Position numbers and translations under genes: made by a program. A stretch of DNA of 64,000 nucleotides from Lewinellaceae bacterium. GTDB lineage: Bacteria > Bacteroidota > Bacteroidia > Chitinophagales > Saprospiraceae. Location: positions 147,097 to 211,096 of the forward strand of contig JACJYM010000005.1 of NCBI GenBank assembly GCA_020636155.1, given 5' to 3'. Below are positions 44,981 to 53,849 of the stretch, in pieces. A model generated the notes under the pieces. It searched no databases, was not told the DNA's origin, and was given only the letters and a program-made list of their open reading frames with translations. How positions within the stretch are numbered: position 1 is the stretch's first letter; every line of letters begins with the position of its first letter.

Positions 44981-46297
44981 TTGAGTGTGGATAATAAATC
45001 GACACATAAAATAGGCACTTTTACGGCATTTGCTATCGTGGTAGCAAATATGATAGGTACAGGCGTATTTACAAGTCTTGGTTTTCAACTTAAGAATATC
45101 AGTAATCCATCGGCCGTATTATCCTTATGGGTTTTAGGTGGATTGTTGGCACTTTCAGGAGCTTTTAGCTATGTAGAAATTGGTACGATTATTAAGAAAT
45201 CTGGAGGTGAATACCGCTTCTTAACCGAGCTATTCTCCCCTATTATTGGTTATTTAGCGGGCTGGATTTCTCTTACTGTTGGATTCGCAGCTCCCATTGC
45301 GCTGGCATCGATTGCGGTCGTGGAGTACTTTCCATATTCGCATCTAAATCCGGTCATTTCAAGCATTCTCATTGTAGGAATAATTACATTAGTTCATAGT
45401 ATCAACCTTAAGTCCAGTTCGATTTTTCAAAATACGAGTACCATTTTAAAATTAATTTTAATAGTATCATTAATACTCATTGGAATTATTAAATCGTCTG
45501 ATTATCAAATAATTACAAATAACACAAATTTTATATATGATTTTATTTCGCCCGCGTTTGCTATTGCACTCATCTATGTAAGTTATTCCTATTCTGGCTG
45601 GAATGCCGCGGTCTATATCACGGACGAATTAGAAAATCCAAAAAAATCATTGTTTACTGCATTGGTTGGTGGCACGGCCATCGTCACCATAATCTATACT
45701 TTACTCCAATACATTTTTTTAAAACATGTACCGATCACAGAGTTGGTTGGGCAAACTGATGTCGGGGCTATTGCGGCCAAGAAAATGCTCGGTGATAGAA
45801 TAGGAAATTTATTTAGTTTAGCCATTTCCCTTTTGTTAGTATCCAGTATCAGCGCCATGGTGTGGGTCGGTCCGCGAGTGACCTCAGCGATGGCAAAAGA
45901 CCACCCCATCTGGAGTTATTTTCGAACCAGTAAAAACGGAATTCCCATTCGAGCTCTCTGGTTTCAATTTTTACTCACTGCCATACTATTATTGACCGGA
46001 ACCTTTGAGCAGATTCTCATTTATTGTGGATTTTTACTCACCCTGTCCTCCATGTTGACCGTATTGGGAGTGTTCAAATTAAGAAGGAACAAACCAGATA
46101 TTAATAAAAATGAAAACACTTTTAAAAGTCCATTATTTCCACTTTTTCAACTAATATATGTCGCTTTCTCAATTTTCATGATCATATTTGCGATAGTAGA
46201 AAAACCTCTTGAAACTGCGTTTGGGTTGAGTAATTTACTACTTGGGGTCCTGACCTGGTTTATTGATTTAAAATTAAAAAAAGCACATAATGAATAG
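44981..46297 (+). CDS. APC-superfamily amino-acid permease
   Basis: The 438-residue product has about 12 membrane helices and the APC landmarks: KIGTFTAFAIVVANMIGTGVFTSLGF at the start (unwound helix 1 with the GTGVF motif), GGEYRFL, and SYSYSGWNAAVYITDELENPKKSL (helix 6 to loop). It should import an amino acid or related compound; the substrate is not predictable. The first start codon is a TTG, with a GTG six bases later; the N-terminus is uncertain by a few residues. Its end overlaps the methyltransferase gene by 8 bases. Confidence 0.88.
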   Translation: MSVDNKSTHKIGTFTAFAIVVANMIGTGVFTSLGFQLKNISNPSAVLSLWVLGGLLALSGAFSYVEIGTIIKKSGGEYRFLTELFSPIIGYLAGWISLTVGFAAPIALASIAVVEYFPYSHLNPVISSILIVGIITLVHSINLKSSSIFQNTSTILKLILIVSLILIGIIKSSDYQIITNNTNFIYDFISPAFAIALIYVSYSYSGWNAAVYITDELENPKKSLFTALVGGTAIVTIIYTLLQYIFLKHVPITELVGQTDVGAIAAKKMLGDRIGNLFSLAISLLLVSSISAMVWVGPRVTSAMAKDHPIWSYFRTSKNGIPIRALWFQFLLTAILLLTGTFEQILIYCGFLLTLSSMLTVLGVFKLRRNKPDINKNENTFKSPLFPLFQLIYVAFSIFMIIFAIVEKPLETAFGLSNLLLGVLTWFIDLKLKKAHNE

Positions 46298-47009
46298 GAT
46301 ATTTCTTTTAACAATGGTGATTTTTATAGCTTGTCGTGGCAAGCACAATCACGAGCATTCAAAAAACGAAAATGACATGCAAGAACATAAACATTCACAA
46401 GCCAATCACGAAAATCACGAACATGGAAGAGCCAATAAACACATGCATCAATCCTCACTTGATGACTTGGTAAAGCGATTTGAATCACCGGAAAGGGACG
46501 AATACCAGCAACCGGATAAAGTATTGGCATATCTAGGCGATATCAAGGATAAAACCATCATGGACATTGGAGCCGGCACTGGTTATTTTTCGGTAAAATT
46601 GGCAGACCACGGAGCTCATGTGATTGCGGCCGATGTGGATGATGATTTTCAAGATTACTTAAAAAAACGAATTGAAGACAATCATCTCACCGGCATTGAA
46701 ACAAGGAAAATACCCTATGATTCGCCAGGTCTTTCAAATCAAGAAGTGGATATGGTATTCATGGTTAATACTTATCATCACATTGAAAATCGTGTTGAAT
46801 ATTTTAATAAGGTTAGACAAGGAATCAAAAATGATGGTTCCTTGGTCATCATAGATTTTTACAATATTGAACTTCCTGTTGGGCCACCTGTTGGTCATAA
46901 AGTGGACATGGGTGTGGTTGTAAATGAACTCAAAGATGCAGGGTTTGAAACATTAGACCTTGATGTCAATTTACTACCTTATCAATTTGTTATTCGGGCG
47001 AGAAAGTAA
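46290..47009 (+). CDS. Exported class I SAM-dependent methyltransferase with His-rich N-terminus
   Basis: The 239-residue product starts with a short hydrophobic segment and a possible lipid-modified Cys (MNRIFLLTMVIFIACRG), then a His/Glu/Asn-rich stretch of about 40 residues (HNHEHSKNENDMQEHKH, NHENHEHGRANKHMH) that could bind Zn, Cu or Ni. The rest is a class I methyltransferase: motif I IMDIGAGTGYFSVKLA (about 90-105), AADVDDD (motif II), VDMVFMVNTYHHIENRVEY and a final QFVIRAR. As I recall, such lipoprotein methyltransferases occur in Bacteroidota. It overlaps the permease gene. No known substrate. Between this gene and the convergent CvfB gene (about 225 bases) I see nothing reliable. 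Confidence 0.82.
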   Translation: MNRIFLLTMVIFIACRGKHNHEHSKNENDMQEHKHSQANHENHEHGRANKHMHQSSLDDLVKRFESPERDEYQQPDKVLAYLGDIKDKTIMDIGAGTGYFSVKLADHGAHVIAADVDDDFQDYLKKRIEDNHLTGIETRKIPYDSPGLSNQEVDMVFMVNTYHHIENRVEYFNKVRQGIKNDGSLVIIDFYNIELPVGPPVGHKVDMGVVVNELKDAGFETLDLDVNLLPYQFVIRARK

Positions 47010-47235
47010 ATTATAATTCAATTACTCTTTTAGGACTCATTTCAAGCACAGTCCTTTAGGATAGACGGTAAAAATTCTTGTAAAAATGTCCTCGTAAGGC
47101 ATTAAATTTCCCATATATAGATGCGAGTAAACTTTAATTTTAATAGACTGAGAGACACTCAAACCTTGCTAATAGGCACTTACTTTTAAAATAAAGCTTG
47201 GATAATTTCAATCAATTTCTAATAACAAAACCAGC

Positions 47236-48066
47236 TTAGCTCAAATAAATACCCTCACTTTCTATTCTGATTTTTCTTTCTTTATAAAGGTGACCGATGG
47301 CTCTTTTGAAAGCTTTTTTACTTAATCCCACAGTCCGCTTTATAAGTTCTGGGTCAGAATGGTCATTGAGTGGGAGAAAACCGCGATTTGATTCAAGATT
47401 ATCTAAAATGGTTTGTGATTGATGGTCAATAGAATTTTTGTACCCGGGAACCTCCAAAATCAGGTCTATTTTCCCGTCTTCTCTGACGTTTTTTACATAG
47501 GCACTATCCACAAGTCCGTAAGAAAGAGATTTGTGTAAATCCGTGTTAAAAATCATTCCCTGAAACATATTATTGACTATGACTTGCATGCCAATATTTG
47601 TCTTTTTATAGGGCATAATGCTTACTTTCTCCCCCACTTCTACGGTGATGTCTTCATGAAACAAGAATTGCTCTACATGCATGGATGCCACCATACGTTC
47701 CGTCTTTTCATCCTCAAAAACAAAAACTACAACTTTTTGTCCATTCTTTAATTGTGAACTTTGCTCTGAAAAAGGAAGCAAGATATCTTTTGCCAAACCA
47801 ATATCAAGGAAAGCTCCCATCTTGGTCATTTGCTTGACTTCTAACAGGGCAAACTGATCAACTTCTACTAATGGTTTCAGCGTTGTCGCCGTTTCACGAC
47901 CCATAGAATCATGATACACGAATACCTCAATATTTTGATTTAGCTCGATGCTTTCGGGTACATAAGCGTTTGGAAGCAACACTTCATTACCGGCTTCATC
48001 GATAAGGAAATATCCAAAATCCGTTTTGCGATTTACCTTTAAGTGGTTTAATTTACCTATCTCCAT
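47236..48066 (-). CDS. S1-type RNA-binding protein, CvfB/YitL family
   Basis: The 276-residue product has a tandem of S1-like beta-barrels: an N-terminal part (FGYFLIDEAGNEVLLPNAYVPE), a second with MTKMGAFLDIGLAKDILLPFSEQ, a third with YKKTNIGMQVIVNNMFQGMIF, and a C-terminal winged helix (KRTVGLSKKAFKRAIGHLYKERKIRIESEGIYL). This is the CvfB layout, an RNA-binding regulator known from Staphylococcus. It follows iscA by 9 bases on the same strand, so it is likely to be transcribed with the iron-sulfur genes, though a functional link is not evident. Confidence 0.88.
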   Translation of the reverse strand: MEIGKLNHLKVNRKTDFGYFLIDEAGNEVLLPNAYVPESIELNQNIEVFVYHDSMGRETATTLKPLVEVDQFALLEVKQMTKMGAFLDIGLAKDILLPFSEQSSQLKNGQKVVVFVFEDEKTERMVASMHVEQFLFHEDITVEVGEKVSIMPYKKTNIGMQVIVNNMFQGMIFNTDLHKSLSYGLVDSAYVKNVREDGKIDLILEVPGYKNSIDHQSQTILDNLESNRGFLPLNDHSDPELIKRTVGLSKKAFKRAIGHLYKERKIRIESEGIYLS

Positions 48067-48075
48067 TTTGGAATT

Positions 48076-48402
48076 CTAAACCGCAAAACTCTCACCACAA
48101 CCGCAAGTACGTGATGCATTCGGATTATTAAAATAGAATCCCTTACCATTCAAGCCTCCAGAAAATTCAAGAGTAGTATTGCAGAGGTAGAGAAAACTCT
48201 TCAAATCTGTAACCACCTTCACTCCATTGTCATCAAAAACTTGGTCATTGGGAAGCAATTCATTATCAAAATCAAGCTTGTAACTCAACCCCGAGCAGCC
48301 TCCGCTGGTCACCGAAACTCTGACAAAGTAATCATCTGACAGCTGTTGGCTATCGACGATTTCTTCAATTTTATTTTTGGCACTATCCGCTACGAAAAGC
48401 AT
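48076..48402 (-). CDS. Iron-sulfur cluster A-type carrier (IscA/HesB family)
   Basis: The 108-residue product has the three conserved Cys of A-type carriers: Cys in TSGGCSGLSYKLDF (about residue 34) and the CGCGESF tail at the end (about 102-104). It passes [2Fe-2S]/[4Fe-4S] clusters to apo-proteins. It is 11 bases after iscU, in the same operon. It could equally be called erpA or sufA type; the exact subtype is not clear from the sequence. Confidence 0.92.
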   Translation of the reverse strand: MLFVADSAKNKIEEIVDSQQLSDDYFVRVSVTSGGCSGLSYKLDFDNELLPNDQVFDDNGVKVVTDLKSFLYLCNTTLEFSGGLNGKGFYFNNPNASRTCGCGESFAV

Positions 48403-48413
48403 AATTCTAGATT

Positions 48414-48812
48414 TTAGGCGTCGACAGTGATGCCGTTTTTCTTTCTATAATCTTCAATAGCACTCTTTATTGCATCCTCCGCTAGCACACTGCAGTGAAT
48501 TTTTACCGGTGGCAATGCCAATTCTTCTACTATCGCCATATTATCAATCGCCAATGCCTGATCTATTGATTTTCCTTTTAGCCATTCTGTCGCCAATGAC
48601 GAAGAGGCTATGGCAGACCCGCAACCAAAAGTTTTGAATTTTGCATCTACAATGGTGCCGGTATTATCGTCAACTTCTATTTGAAGTCTCATCACGTCTC
48701 CACACTCGGGAGCTCCTACTAAACCTGTTCCCACATTTGTCTTACTTTTATCAAGTGTACCGACGTTTTTTGGATTTTTAAAATGTTCGATTACTTTTTC
48801 AGAATATGCCAT
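48414..48812 (-). CDS. iscU: Fe-S cluster scaffold IscU
   Basis: The 132-residue product is the scaffold on which clusters are assembled. The three ligand cysteines are in GLVGAPECGDVM (about 38), KFKTFGCGSAIASSS (about 64) and PPVKIHCSVLAEDAI (about 107), with a C-terminal YRKKNG. The LPPVK motif is the HscA/Hsc66 recognition site, although no hscA is in the window. It follows iscS by 122 bases. Confidence 0.95.
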   Translation of the reverse strand: MAYSEKVIEHFKNPKNVGTLDKSKTNVGTGLVGAPECGDVMRLQIEVDDNTGTIVDAKFKTFGCGSAIASSSLATEWLKGKSIDQALAIDNMAIVEELALPPVKIHCSVLAEDAIKSAIEDYRKKNGITVDA

Positions 48813-48934
48813 TTTCTAATATTTTAATTTATTTAAAGATATCTGCTTGCCAAAAATCAATCATTTAGATTAAACATGAATTGTAATAATTCTTACAACA
48901 CTAGTTTATTTAAATCGGTTCTAAACAATAGCAA

Positions 48935-50155
48935 TTAATGCTCCTGCCAAATCACCGAATTCAAATCAATTCCTTCCTTATACATTTCCCATATCGGACT
49001 GAGATCCCTCATGTGATTGACCCCTTTAGTCACCGCATCTATTGCATAATCTATTTCATCATCCGTCGTAAATCTTCCCAGACTAAACCGAATGGATGAA
49101 TGAGCTAAATCGTCGCCCAATCCCAAGGCTACCAAAACATACGAAGGCTCCAGAGATGCCGAAGTACAAGCCGAACCTGAGGAAACCGCAATATTTTGAT
49201 TAAAGGTCATCATCAGGCCTTCACCTTCTACGTGTTTAAATGAGATATTCGTAACGTGAGGCATACGGTGGTTAATATTACCATTGACCACAGATTCTTC
49301 AAGATTATTGAGTAATCCGGTTTCCAATTTGTCTCGCAATGCACTTAGTCTTTCAGCATCACTTTTCATTTCTAATCTCGCAATTTCAGCTGCTTTGCCA
49401 AACCCGACGATACCCGGTACATTCAGTGTGCCAGATCTCATTCCTCTTTCATGTCCACCGCCGTCCATCTGAGCCGTAAGTTTAACTCTGGGGTTTTTAC
49501 GACTCACGTACAAAGCACCAATTCCTTTCGGGCCATACATTTTATGAGACGAAAATGCCATAATATGAACTCCAACTTCTTTCGGGTGAACTTCGATTTT
49601 CCCTACTGCTTGTGTAGCATCACTCATAAGCAATACCCCTTTTCTAGCACAGATTTCACCAATTTCCTTCATCGGCTGTATTACTCCAGTCTCATTATTA
49701 GCCCACATGACAGATACCAAAATGGTCTTATCTGTAATCGCCGCTTCAAGTTTTTCTAAATCGACCAATCCATCATTATTCACATCGAGATAGGTCACTT
49801 GCCCACCCATTTTTTCGATTTTCTGGCAAGAATCGAGAACCGCTTTATGTTCAGTTTTAAGAGTTATGATGTGATTACCCTTTCTCTGGTACATTTCAAA
49901 AACTCCTTTCAATGCAAGATTGTCACTCTCGGTGGCACCAGAAGTAAAAATCACTTCTTTGGCTTCTACATCTATCAATTTCGCGACTTGCTCTCTCGCA
50001 TAATCTACTGCTTCTTCTGCCTTCCAACCAAAAGGATGGTTTCTACTCGCTGCGTTCCCTGGCACATCATAAAAATAAGGCAACATCGCCTCCACTACCC
50101 TAGGATCAGTTGGTGTCGTCGAGTTATTATCTAAATATATCAATCTTTCACTCAT
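48935..50155 (-). CDS. iscS: Cysteine desulfurase IscS
   Basis: The 406-residue PLP enzyme takes sulfur from cysteine and passes it to IscU. The PLP-binding lysine is in FSSHKMYGPKGIGALYV (about residue 205) and the sulfur-accepting Cys in SSGSACTSASLEPSYV, on a long flexible loop as in class I desulfurases. The N-terminus IYLDNNSTTPTDP is typical. No IscR-type regulator precedes it. On the minus strand TATATTTG (50199-50206) is a full -7 box at a good distance for the promoter of this operon. Confidence 0.96.
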   Translation of the reverse strand: MSERLIYLDNNSTTPTDPRVVEAMLPYFYDVPGNAASRNHPFGWKAEEAVDYAREQVAKLIDVEAKEVIFTSGATESDNLALKGVFEMYQRKGNHIITLKTEHKAVLDSCQKIEKMGGQVTYLDVNNDGLVDLEKLEAAITDKTILVSVMWANNETGVIQPMKEIGEICARKGVLLMSDATQAVGKIEVHPKEVGVHIMAFSSHKMYGPKGIGALYVSRKNPRVKLTAQMDGGGHERGMRSGTLNVPGIVGFGKAAEIARLEMKSDAERLSALRDKLETGLLNNLEESVVNGNINHRMPHVTNISFKHVEGEGLMMTFNQNIAVSSGSACTSASLEPSYVLVALGLGDDLAHSSIRFSLGRFTTDDEIDYAIDAVTKGVNHMRDLSPIWEMYKEGIDLNSVIWQEH

Positions 50156-50470
50156 TAAACTATTATCTTATTTATAATTAATCTTAATAAACAGAACGCA
50201 AATATAACGCATTGATAGGAATTTGGTTTTTTATAATATTCATTTTGTTAAAAAAGATTCTTACAAAAGTTAAACAAAGTTTATGTGGCATACATTTTTG
50301 GGGTTTATAAATCCGCATACAAGACATATTGTTATTATAAATAATGTATTTAACTCTAATAATTAATTTATTATATATTTATAATTATTTAATACTTTAT
50401 ATACTGTGGTACAATTGCAGATTTAAGCCGACTTAGTTAGCTTTGCAATTCAGGAAAAATATTCGGATTT
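50156..50470. promoter_or_regulatory. 315-base divergent promoter region between iscS and the mutase-like gene
   Basis: This A+T-rich region contains no gene. At the left, TATATTTG on the minus strand (50199-50206) is a -7 box for the iscS operon. At the right, TTG at 50415-50417 and TAGCTTTG at 50438-50445, 20 bases apart, form a good Bacteroidota promoter for the plus-strand gene, whose start codon is 26 bases later. The centre (about 50330-50400) is almost pure A/T with no recognisable element. Confidence 0.5.
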
Positions 50471-51352
50471 ATGGATTTCAGAAAATATGATTTAAGCGAA
50501 TGGGAAGAATTAGTAATTAGTGAGTTAAAACACCAGAAGACCTTTGAGGACTTATGTTTCACCATCGATGGAATCACAATCAACCCACTAAATCCAATAG
50601 ACCCCAGTATTGAATTTTTACCCATTTATCGTGAAAGACCGACACGGAGTGGTTTAGTTTTTTCTAAAAATTTTGACACCATTGCCCAATGCCTTGAATG
50701 GGGACCTTCTGCGTTGAGACTATTTTTACAAGACGGCAATTACCCTAGAATAGAAGGTGTTCATTGGAATATGTTAGATGTCGAACTCGTGGGAATCGGA
50801 AAGGACACCGATCATTTCATCAAGATTAATGGGCTATCTCAAGACATTACAACTATAAATCCGAATCAATATGTCGATGTAAATTTTGAAGTCCCTTTTC
50901 CTGAAAATTGCACTCTACTTATAGATACCCTCAATATTGACAACGCTGCAATTTTCATAAACATCAATTTATCCAATGATTTTTATAAAAACATCGCAGG
51001 ACTCCGAGCTTTGAGATTATTCCTATCGCACTTCAAACATGAAAAGAACCGTTCTCTTCAAGCCCGTTTGTCCGTCACTATTCCGACAACAGCACCAAGT
51101 GCGACTCCCGAAAACACAATATTAGAATACACTTATAAAGTAATAGCTGCATATATGGGCGGTGCTGATTATGTATTTCAACAAGTAGAAAATACCGATT
51201 TTGATAGAATTGCATTTCATATTCAAAACCTACTTAATCTTGAGTCAAAAATTACAAATACACAAGATGTGGTTGCGGGCAGTCCATTTTTTGAGAAGCT
51301 GACACAAAATATTTTGGAAACACTTAATGATCGATACACCGAAAGAGTTTAA
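50471..51352 (+). CDS. Shortened methylmalonyl-CoA mutase-like protein
   Basis: The 293-residue product resembles the methylmalonyl-CoA mutase TIM-barrel domain, small subunit type. Similar stretches are the N-terminal SEWEELVISELKHQKTFEDLCFTIDGITINPL, VIAAYMGGADYVFQQV near 230, and FDRIAFHIQNLLNLESKITNTQDVVAGSPFFEKLTQNI near 245-285, which matches the family's D-x-x-x-x-AGS-x-x-x-E pattern. It has about half the length of MutA/MutB and no C-terminal B12-binding domain. Several positions usually conserved are changed, so catalysis is doubtful. It overlaps the mutY start by 26 bases, so the two are co-expressed. Confidence 0.65.
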   Translation: MDFRKYDLSEWEELVISELKHQKTFEDLCFTIDGITINPLNPIDPSIEFLPIYRERPTRSGLVFSKNFDTIAQCLEWGPSALRLFLQDGNYPRIEGVHWNMLDVELVGIGKDTDHFIKINGLSQDITTINPNQYVDVNFEVPFPENCTLLIDTLNIDNAAIFININLSNDFYKNIAGLRALRLFLSHFKHEKNRSLQARLSVTIPTTAPSATPENTILEYTYKVIAAYMGGADYVFQQVENTDFDRIAFHIQNLLNLESKITNTQDVVAGSPFFEKLTQNILETLNDRYTERV

Positions 51353-52397
51353 TCTCAAACTGCAACAATGGCATGCATTAAACGAAAGAGATCTACCATG
51401 GAAATCCAATGCCAATGCCTATAAAATATGGCTTTCTGAAATAATCCTTCAGCAAACACAGGTCAAGCAAGGAACGCCTTATTATCTCAATTTTGTAAAG
51501 AAGTATCCTGATATTCAGTCATTTATTAAAGCAGACTTAGATGACATTCTTGCTCTTTGGAAAGGACTTGGTTATTATTCGAGAGCCAGAAATATGTATG
51601 AAGCGGCACAACAAATTAATGAAACTTTTGATGGCTTATTTCCTAACAATTACCAGGATATCTTAGCTCTCAAAGGTATCGGAAAATATACGGCAGCAGC
51701 CATAGCTAGTTTCGCATACGAATTGCCTCACGCAGTAGTGGACGGCAATGTCATAAGATTAATCACCCGATACTATGGAATCACGGGTGATTACACTCGG
51801 CGGGCGACCATGTCAAAAATAGAATCTTTGGCACAAAAATTAATGGATCATGCCATATTGCCCTCTTCTCACAATCAAGCAATGATGGATTTCGGTGCCT
51901 TGCAGTGTAAACCATCCAATCCACTCTGCCAAAGCTGTCCCTTTAATAATCAATGCATTGCTTACTTAAATAATCAAGTAGATAAAATCCCGTTTAAGAC
52001 CCCAAAAATTAAAAAAACTACTCGATATTTTCATTATTTAGTTCTGATGAATCACAAAGGTATCATCTTAAAACAAAGGACTAATGAAGATATTTGGAAA
52101 GGCTTATTTGATCTTCCCATGATAGAAAGTGACTCCTCAAAACCACCAAGTGAAGAAACTTTTTTTTCAATCCTGCCATCACTTAAAATCAAAAAAACAT
52201 GTATCGAGCGACCCATTAAGAGAATCCTCGATACACGTAAACACATATTAACACATCAAATAATTTTCGCCAATTACTATGAAGTCTCTTCAACTTGCGA
52301 TATTTCACAAAATGAAAACTTCCAATATTTTAAGAATCTAGGTACGATTGGCTATCCCAGCCTCTTTAGTAAATTTCTGAAAGGACAAGACCTGTAG
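51327..52397 (+). CDS. mutY: A/G-specific adenine DNA glycosylase (MutY)
   Basis: The 356-residue enzyme removes adenine mispaired with 8-oxoguanine. The helix-hairpin-helix region LKGIGKYTAAAIASFAY, the catalytic Glu in WLSEIILQQTQV, the essential Asp in VVDGNVIRLITRY and the 4Fe-4S ligands CX6CX2CX5C (CKPSNPLCQSCPFNNQC, about 189-205) are present. The C-terminal NUDIX-like domain that recognises 8-oxoG is present (about 225-350, KQRTNEDIWKGLFDLPM). The start is inside the upstream mutase-like gene, in another frame. Confidence 0.95.
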   Translation: MIDTPKEFNLKLQQWHALNERDLPWKSNANAYKIWLSEIILQQTQVKQGTPYYLNFVKKYPDIQSFIKADLDDILALWKGLGYYSRARNMYEAAQQINETFDGLFPNNYQDILALKGIGKYTAAAIASFAYELPHAVVDGNVIRLITRYYGITGDYTRRATMSKIESLAQKLMDHAILPSSHNQAMMDFGALQCKPSNPLCQSCPFNNQCIAYLNNQVDKIPFKTPKIKKTTRYFHYLVLMNHKGIILKQRTNEDIWKGLFDLPMIESDSSKPPSEETFFSILPSLKIKKTCIERPIKRILDTRKHILTHQIIFANYYEVSSTCDISQNENFQYFKNLGTIGYPSLFSKFLKGQDL

Positions 52398-52522
52398 ACT
52401 TTACCTACTAGAAAAATAGATATTCGTTTTCTACATAACTCTCTCTGTACTGTGAACTGTCTCACCAAGGATACAATTTAGGAAGCGAAAAAATAAATTG
52501 TTCCTCAAAAATTAATCCTACA

Positions 52523-53419
52523 TTAAATTTTTATCACTTTTTGTCTTTCATTAGAACGACTATCTGTACAGCCGATTAAGTACATTCCGGCACTGAGAGC
52601 TGAAGTATTGACAACATTTTTACCTGCATGTAATTCCGCTTCCAAAACGATTTTACCGCTCATATTGAATATCTGAATATGAGAATTTTCCTCCAATAGT
52701 ACATTAAGTTCATCAGAAAAATAAGTTGGAAATACGGTGAGAGTTCTCTTCATGTCATCTCTAACCGACATAATGGTTTCAGAATATTCAAATCTTCCGT
52801 CATAATCCACTTGCTTAAGTCGATAATAGGTCACTGATAAATAAGCATCATCGTAAAAATGATATTCGTTATCTCTGTTACTATTTCCCTTTCCTTGTAC
52901 GCTTCCAATTTTCTGAAAATGTACCCCATCAAAGGATTGTTCGACATCAAAGTGGCTATTGTTGGTTTCTGACGCAGTCAACCAGTACAACTCATTCACA
53001 CTATTCCTTTGATTGACCGTAAACTTTATAAGCTCAACAGGTAATATCACGGCACCAGAAGATGCTGTACAATCATGAGATCCATTTCCATCATAAAATA
53101 AGTCGAAGGAAATAATTCCACCGCCACAAGGTGCATTAAATGTCAATGAATAATCAATCATTGGGTAATCTGGATCATCAACCGTATAAGTCACTGATAC
53201 AAAAGTCCCACCAAATAAATTAGTAGGAGAAATTGTGTAGTTTTTTCCAAGAGAATTAGAGTTAGATGCATCTAATATTCCCGAGATGACATAATTACAA
53301 GTACCATCACCCTGTGCAAGAACCGCAGTATTTGACGCAGTCATAGTACATTGAGACTTCAATGGAGTAGAAAAAGAAAATAGAAAAGCAGCGAAAATAA
53401 AGGTAAATAATTTTCTCAT
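52523..53419 (-). CDS. Secreted T9SS sorting-domain protein, divergent motif
   Basis: The 298-residue product has a signal peptide (MRKLFTFIFAAFLFSFSTPLKSQ). Its central part (about 25-140) is a beta-rich domain of unknown type, and residues 140-215 contain a stretch seen in many Bacteroidota exoproteins (VELIKFTVNQRNSVNELYWLTASETNNSHFDVEQSFDG). The C-terminal T9SS domain is unusual: VFPTYFSDELNVLLE replaces the usual YPNP motif, followed by QIFNMSGK and NTSALSAGMYLIG. Function unknown. Confidence 0.82.
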   Translation of the reverse strand: MRKLFTFIFAAFLFSFSTPLKSQCTMTASNTAVLAQGDGTCNYVISGILDASNSNSLGKNYTISPTNLFGGTFVSVTYTVDDPDYPMIDYSLTFNAPCGGGIISFDLFYDGNGSHDCTASSGAVILPVELIKFTVNQRNSVNELYWLTASETNNSHFDVEQSFDGVHFQKIGSVQGKGNSNRDNEYHFYDDAYLSVTYYRLKQVDYDGRFEYSETIMSVRDDMKRTLTVFPTYFSDELNVLLEENSHIQIFNMSGKIVLEAELHAGKNVVNTSALSAGMYLIGCTDSRSNERQKVIKI

Positions 53420-53606
53420 AGTTGTTAGTTTTGGTTATTATAATATTTAGACAGACTTACAACTATTTGGTTACAGAGTGTAAATGTAAAAATTTTTACA
53501 ATATAAATATAACTAATTGACTATTATTTTATGAAAAAATAATTAATATTGGGAATCATATTAGAAATTAGTGTTCCAATTGTGTCTGGATTTTACGATT
53601 TATTAT

Positions 53607-53849
53607 ATGCAGGATGAATTAGAAAAACGTCGGGAATTACTGCTCGAAACAGTCAAAATGAGGATGCCTTTCGGCAAATATAAAGGCACTATTTTAGCGG
53701 ATTTACCAATCTTCTATCTCGAATGGTTCGTGAGAAAAGGTGGATTCCCTCCCGGAAAACTTGGCATTTTATTGTCCACGGTTTATGAAATAAAAATCAA
53801 CGGATTATCAGAAATCCTGGATGTATTGAAGGACATGGAACCTGACTAA
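53607..53849 (+). CDS. DUF3820 family protein
   Basis: From ATG 53607 the product has 80 residues; a GTG at 53571 would add 12 more with no clear role. It has the DUF3820 pattern MRMPFGKYKGTILADLPIFYLEWFVRKGGFPPGKLGILLSTVYEIKINGL, with an acidic tail. From memory, a Pseudomonas member of this family (PA1508-like) is described as a putative quorum-sensing-regulated virulence factor; the family role is unknown. It ends at the base before the convergent propeller gene. Confidence 0.82.
   Translation: MQDELEKRRELLLETVKMRMPFGKYKGTILADLPIFYLEWFVRKGGFPPGKLGILLSTVYEIKINGLSEILDVLKDMEPD

Noticed and set aside
47010..47235. Intergenic stretch with a 21-codon minus-strand frame and an alternative frame reading like a protein end
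   Set aside because: No initiation context or similarity that I recognise; too short and isolated to call a gene or a remnant.
50284..50305. TGGCATAC-like sequence resembling a sigma54 -24 element upstream of the mutase-like gene
   Set aside because: The -12 GC is not at the required spacing; a good TAnnTTTG promoter exists nearer the gene.
53571..53606. GTG-started 12-residue extension of the DUF3820 gene
   Set aside because: The extension is not part of the domain and ATG 53607 is a normal start.
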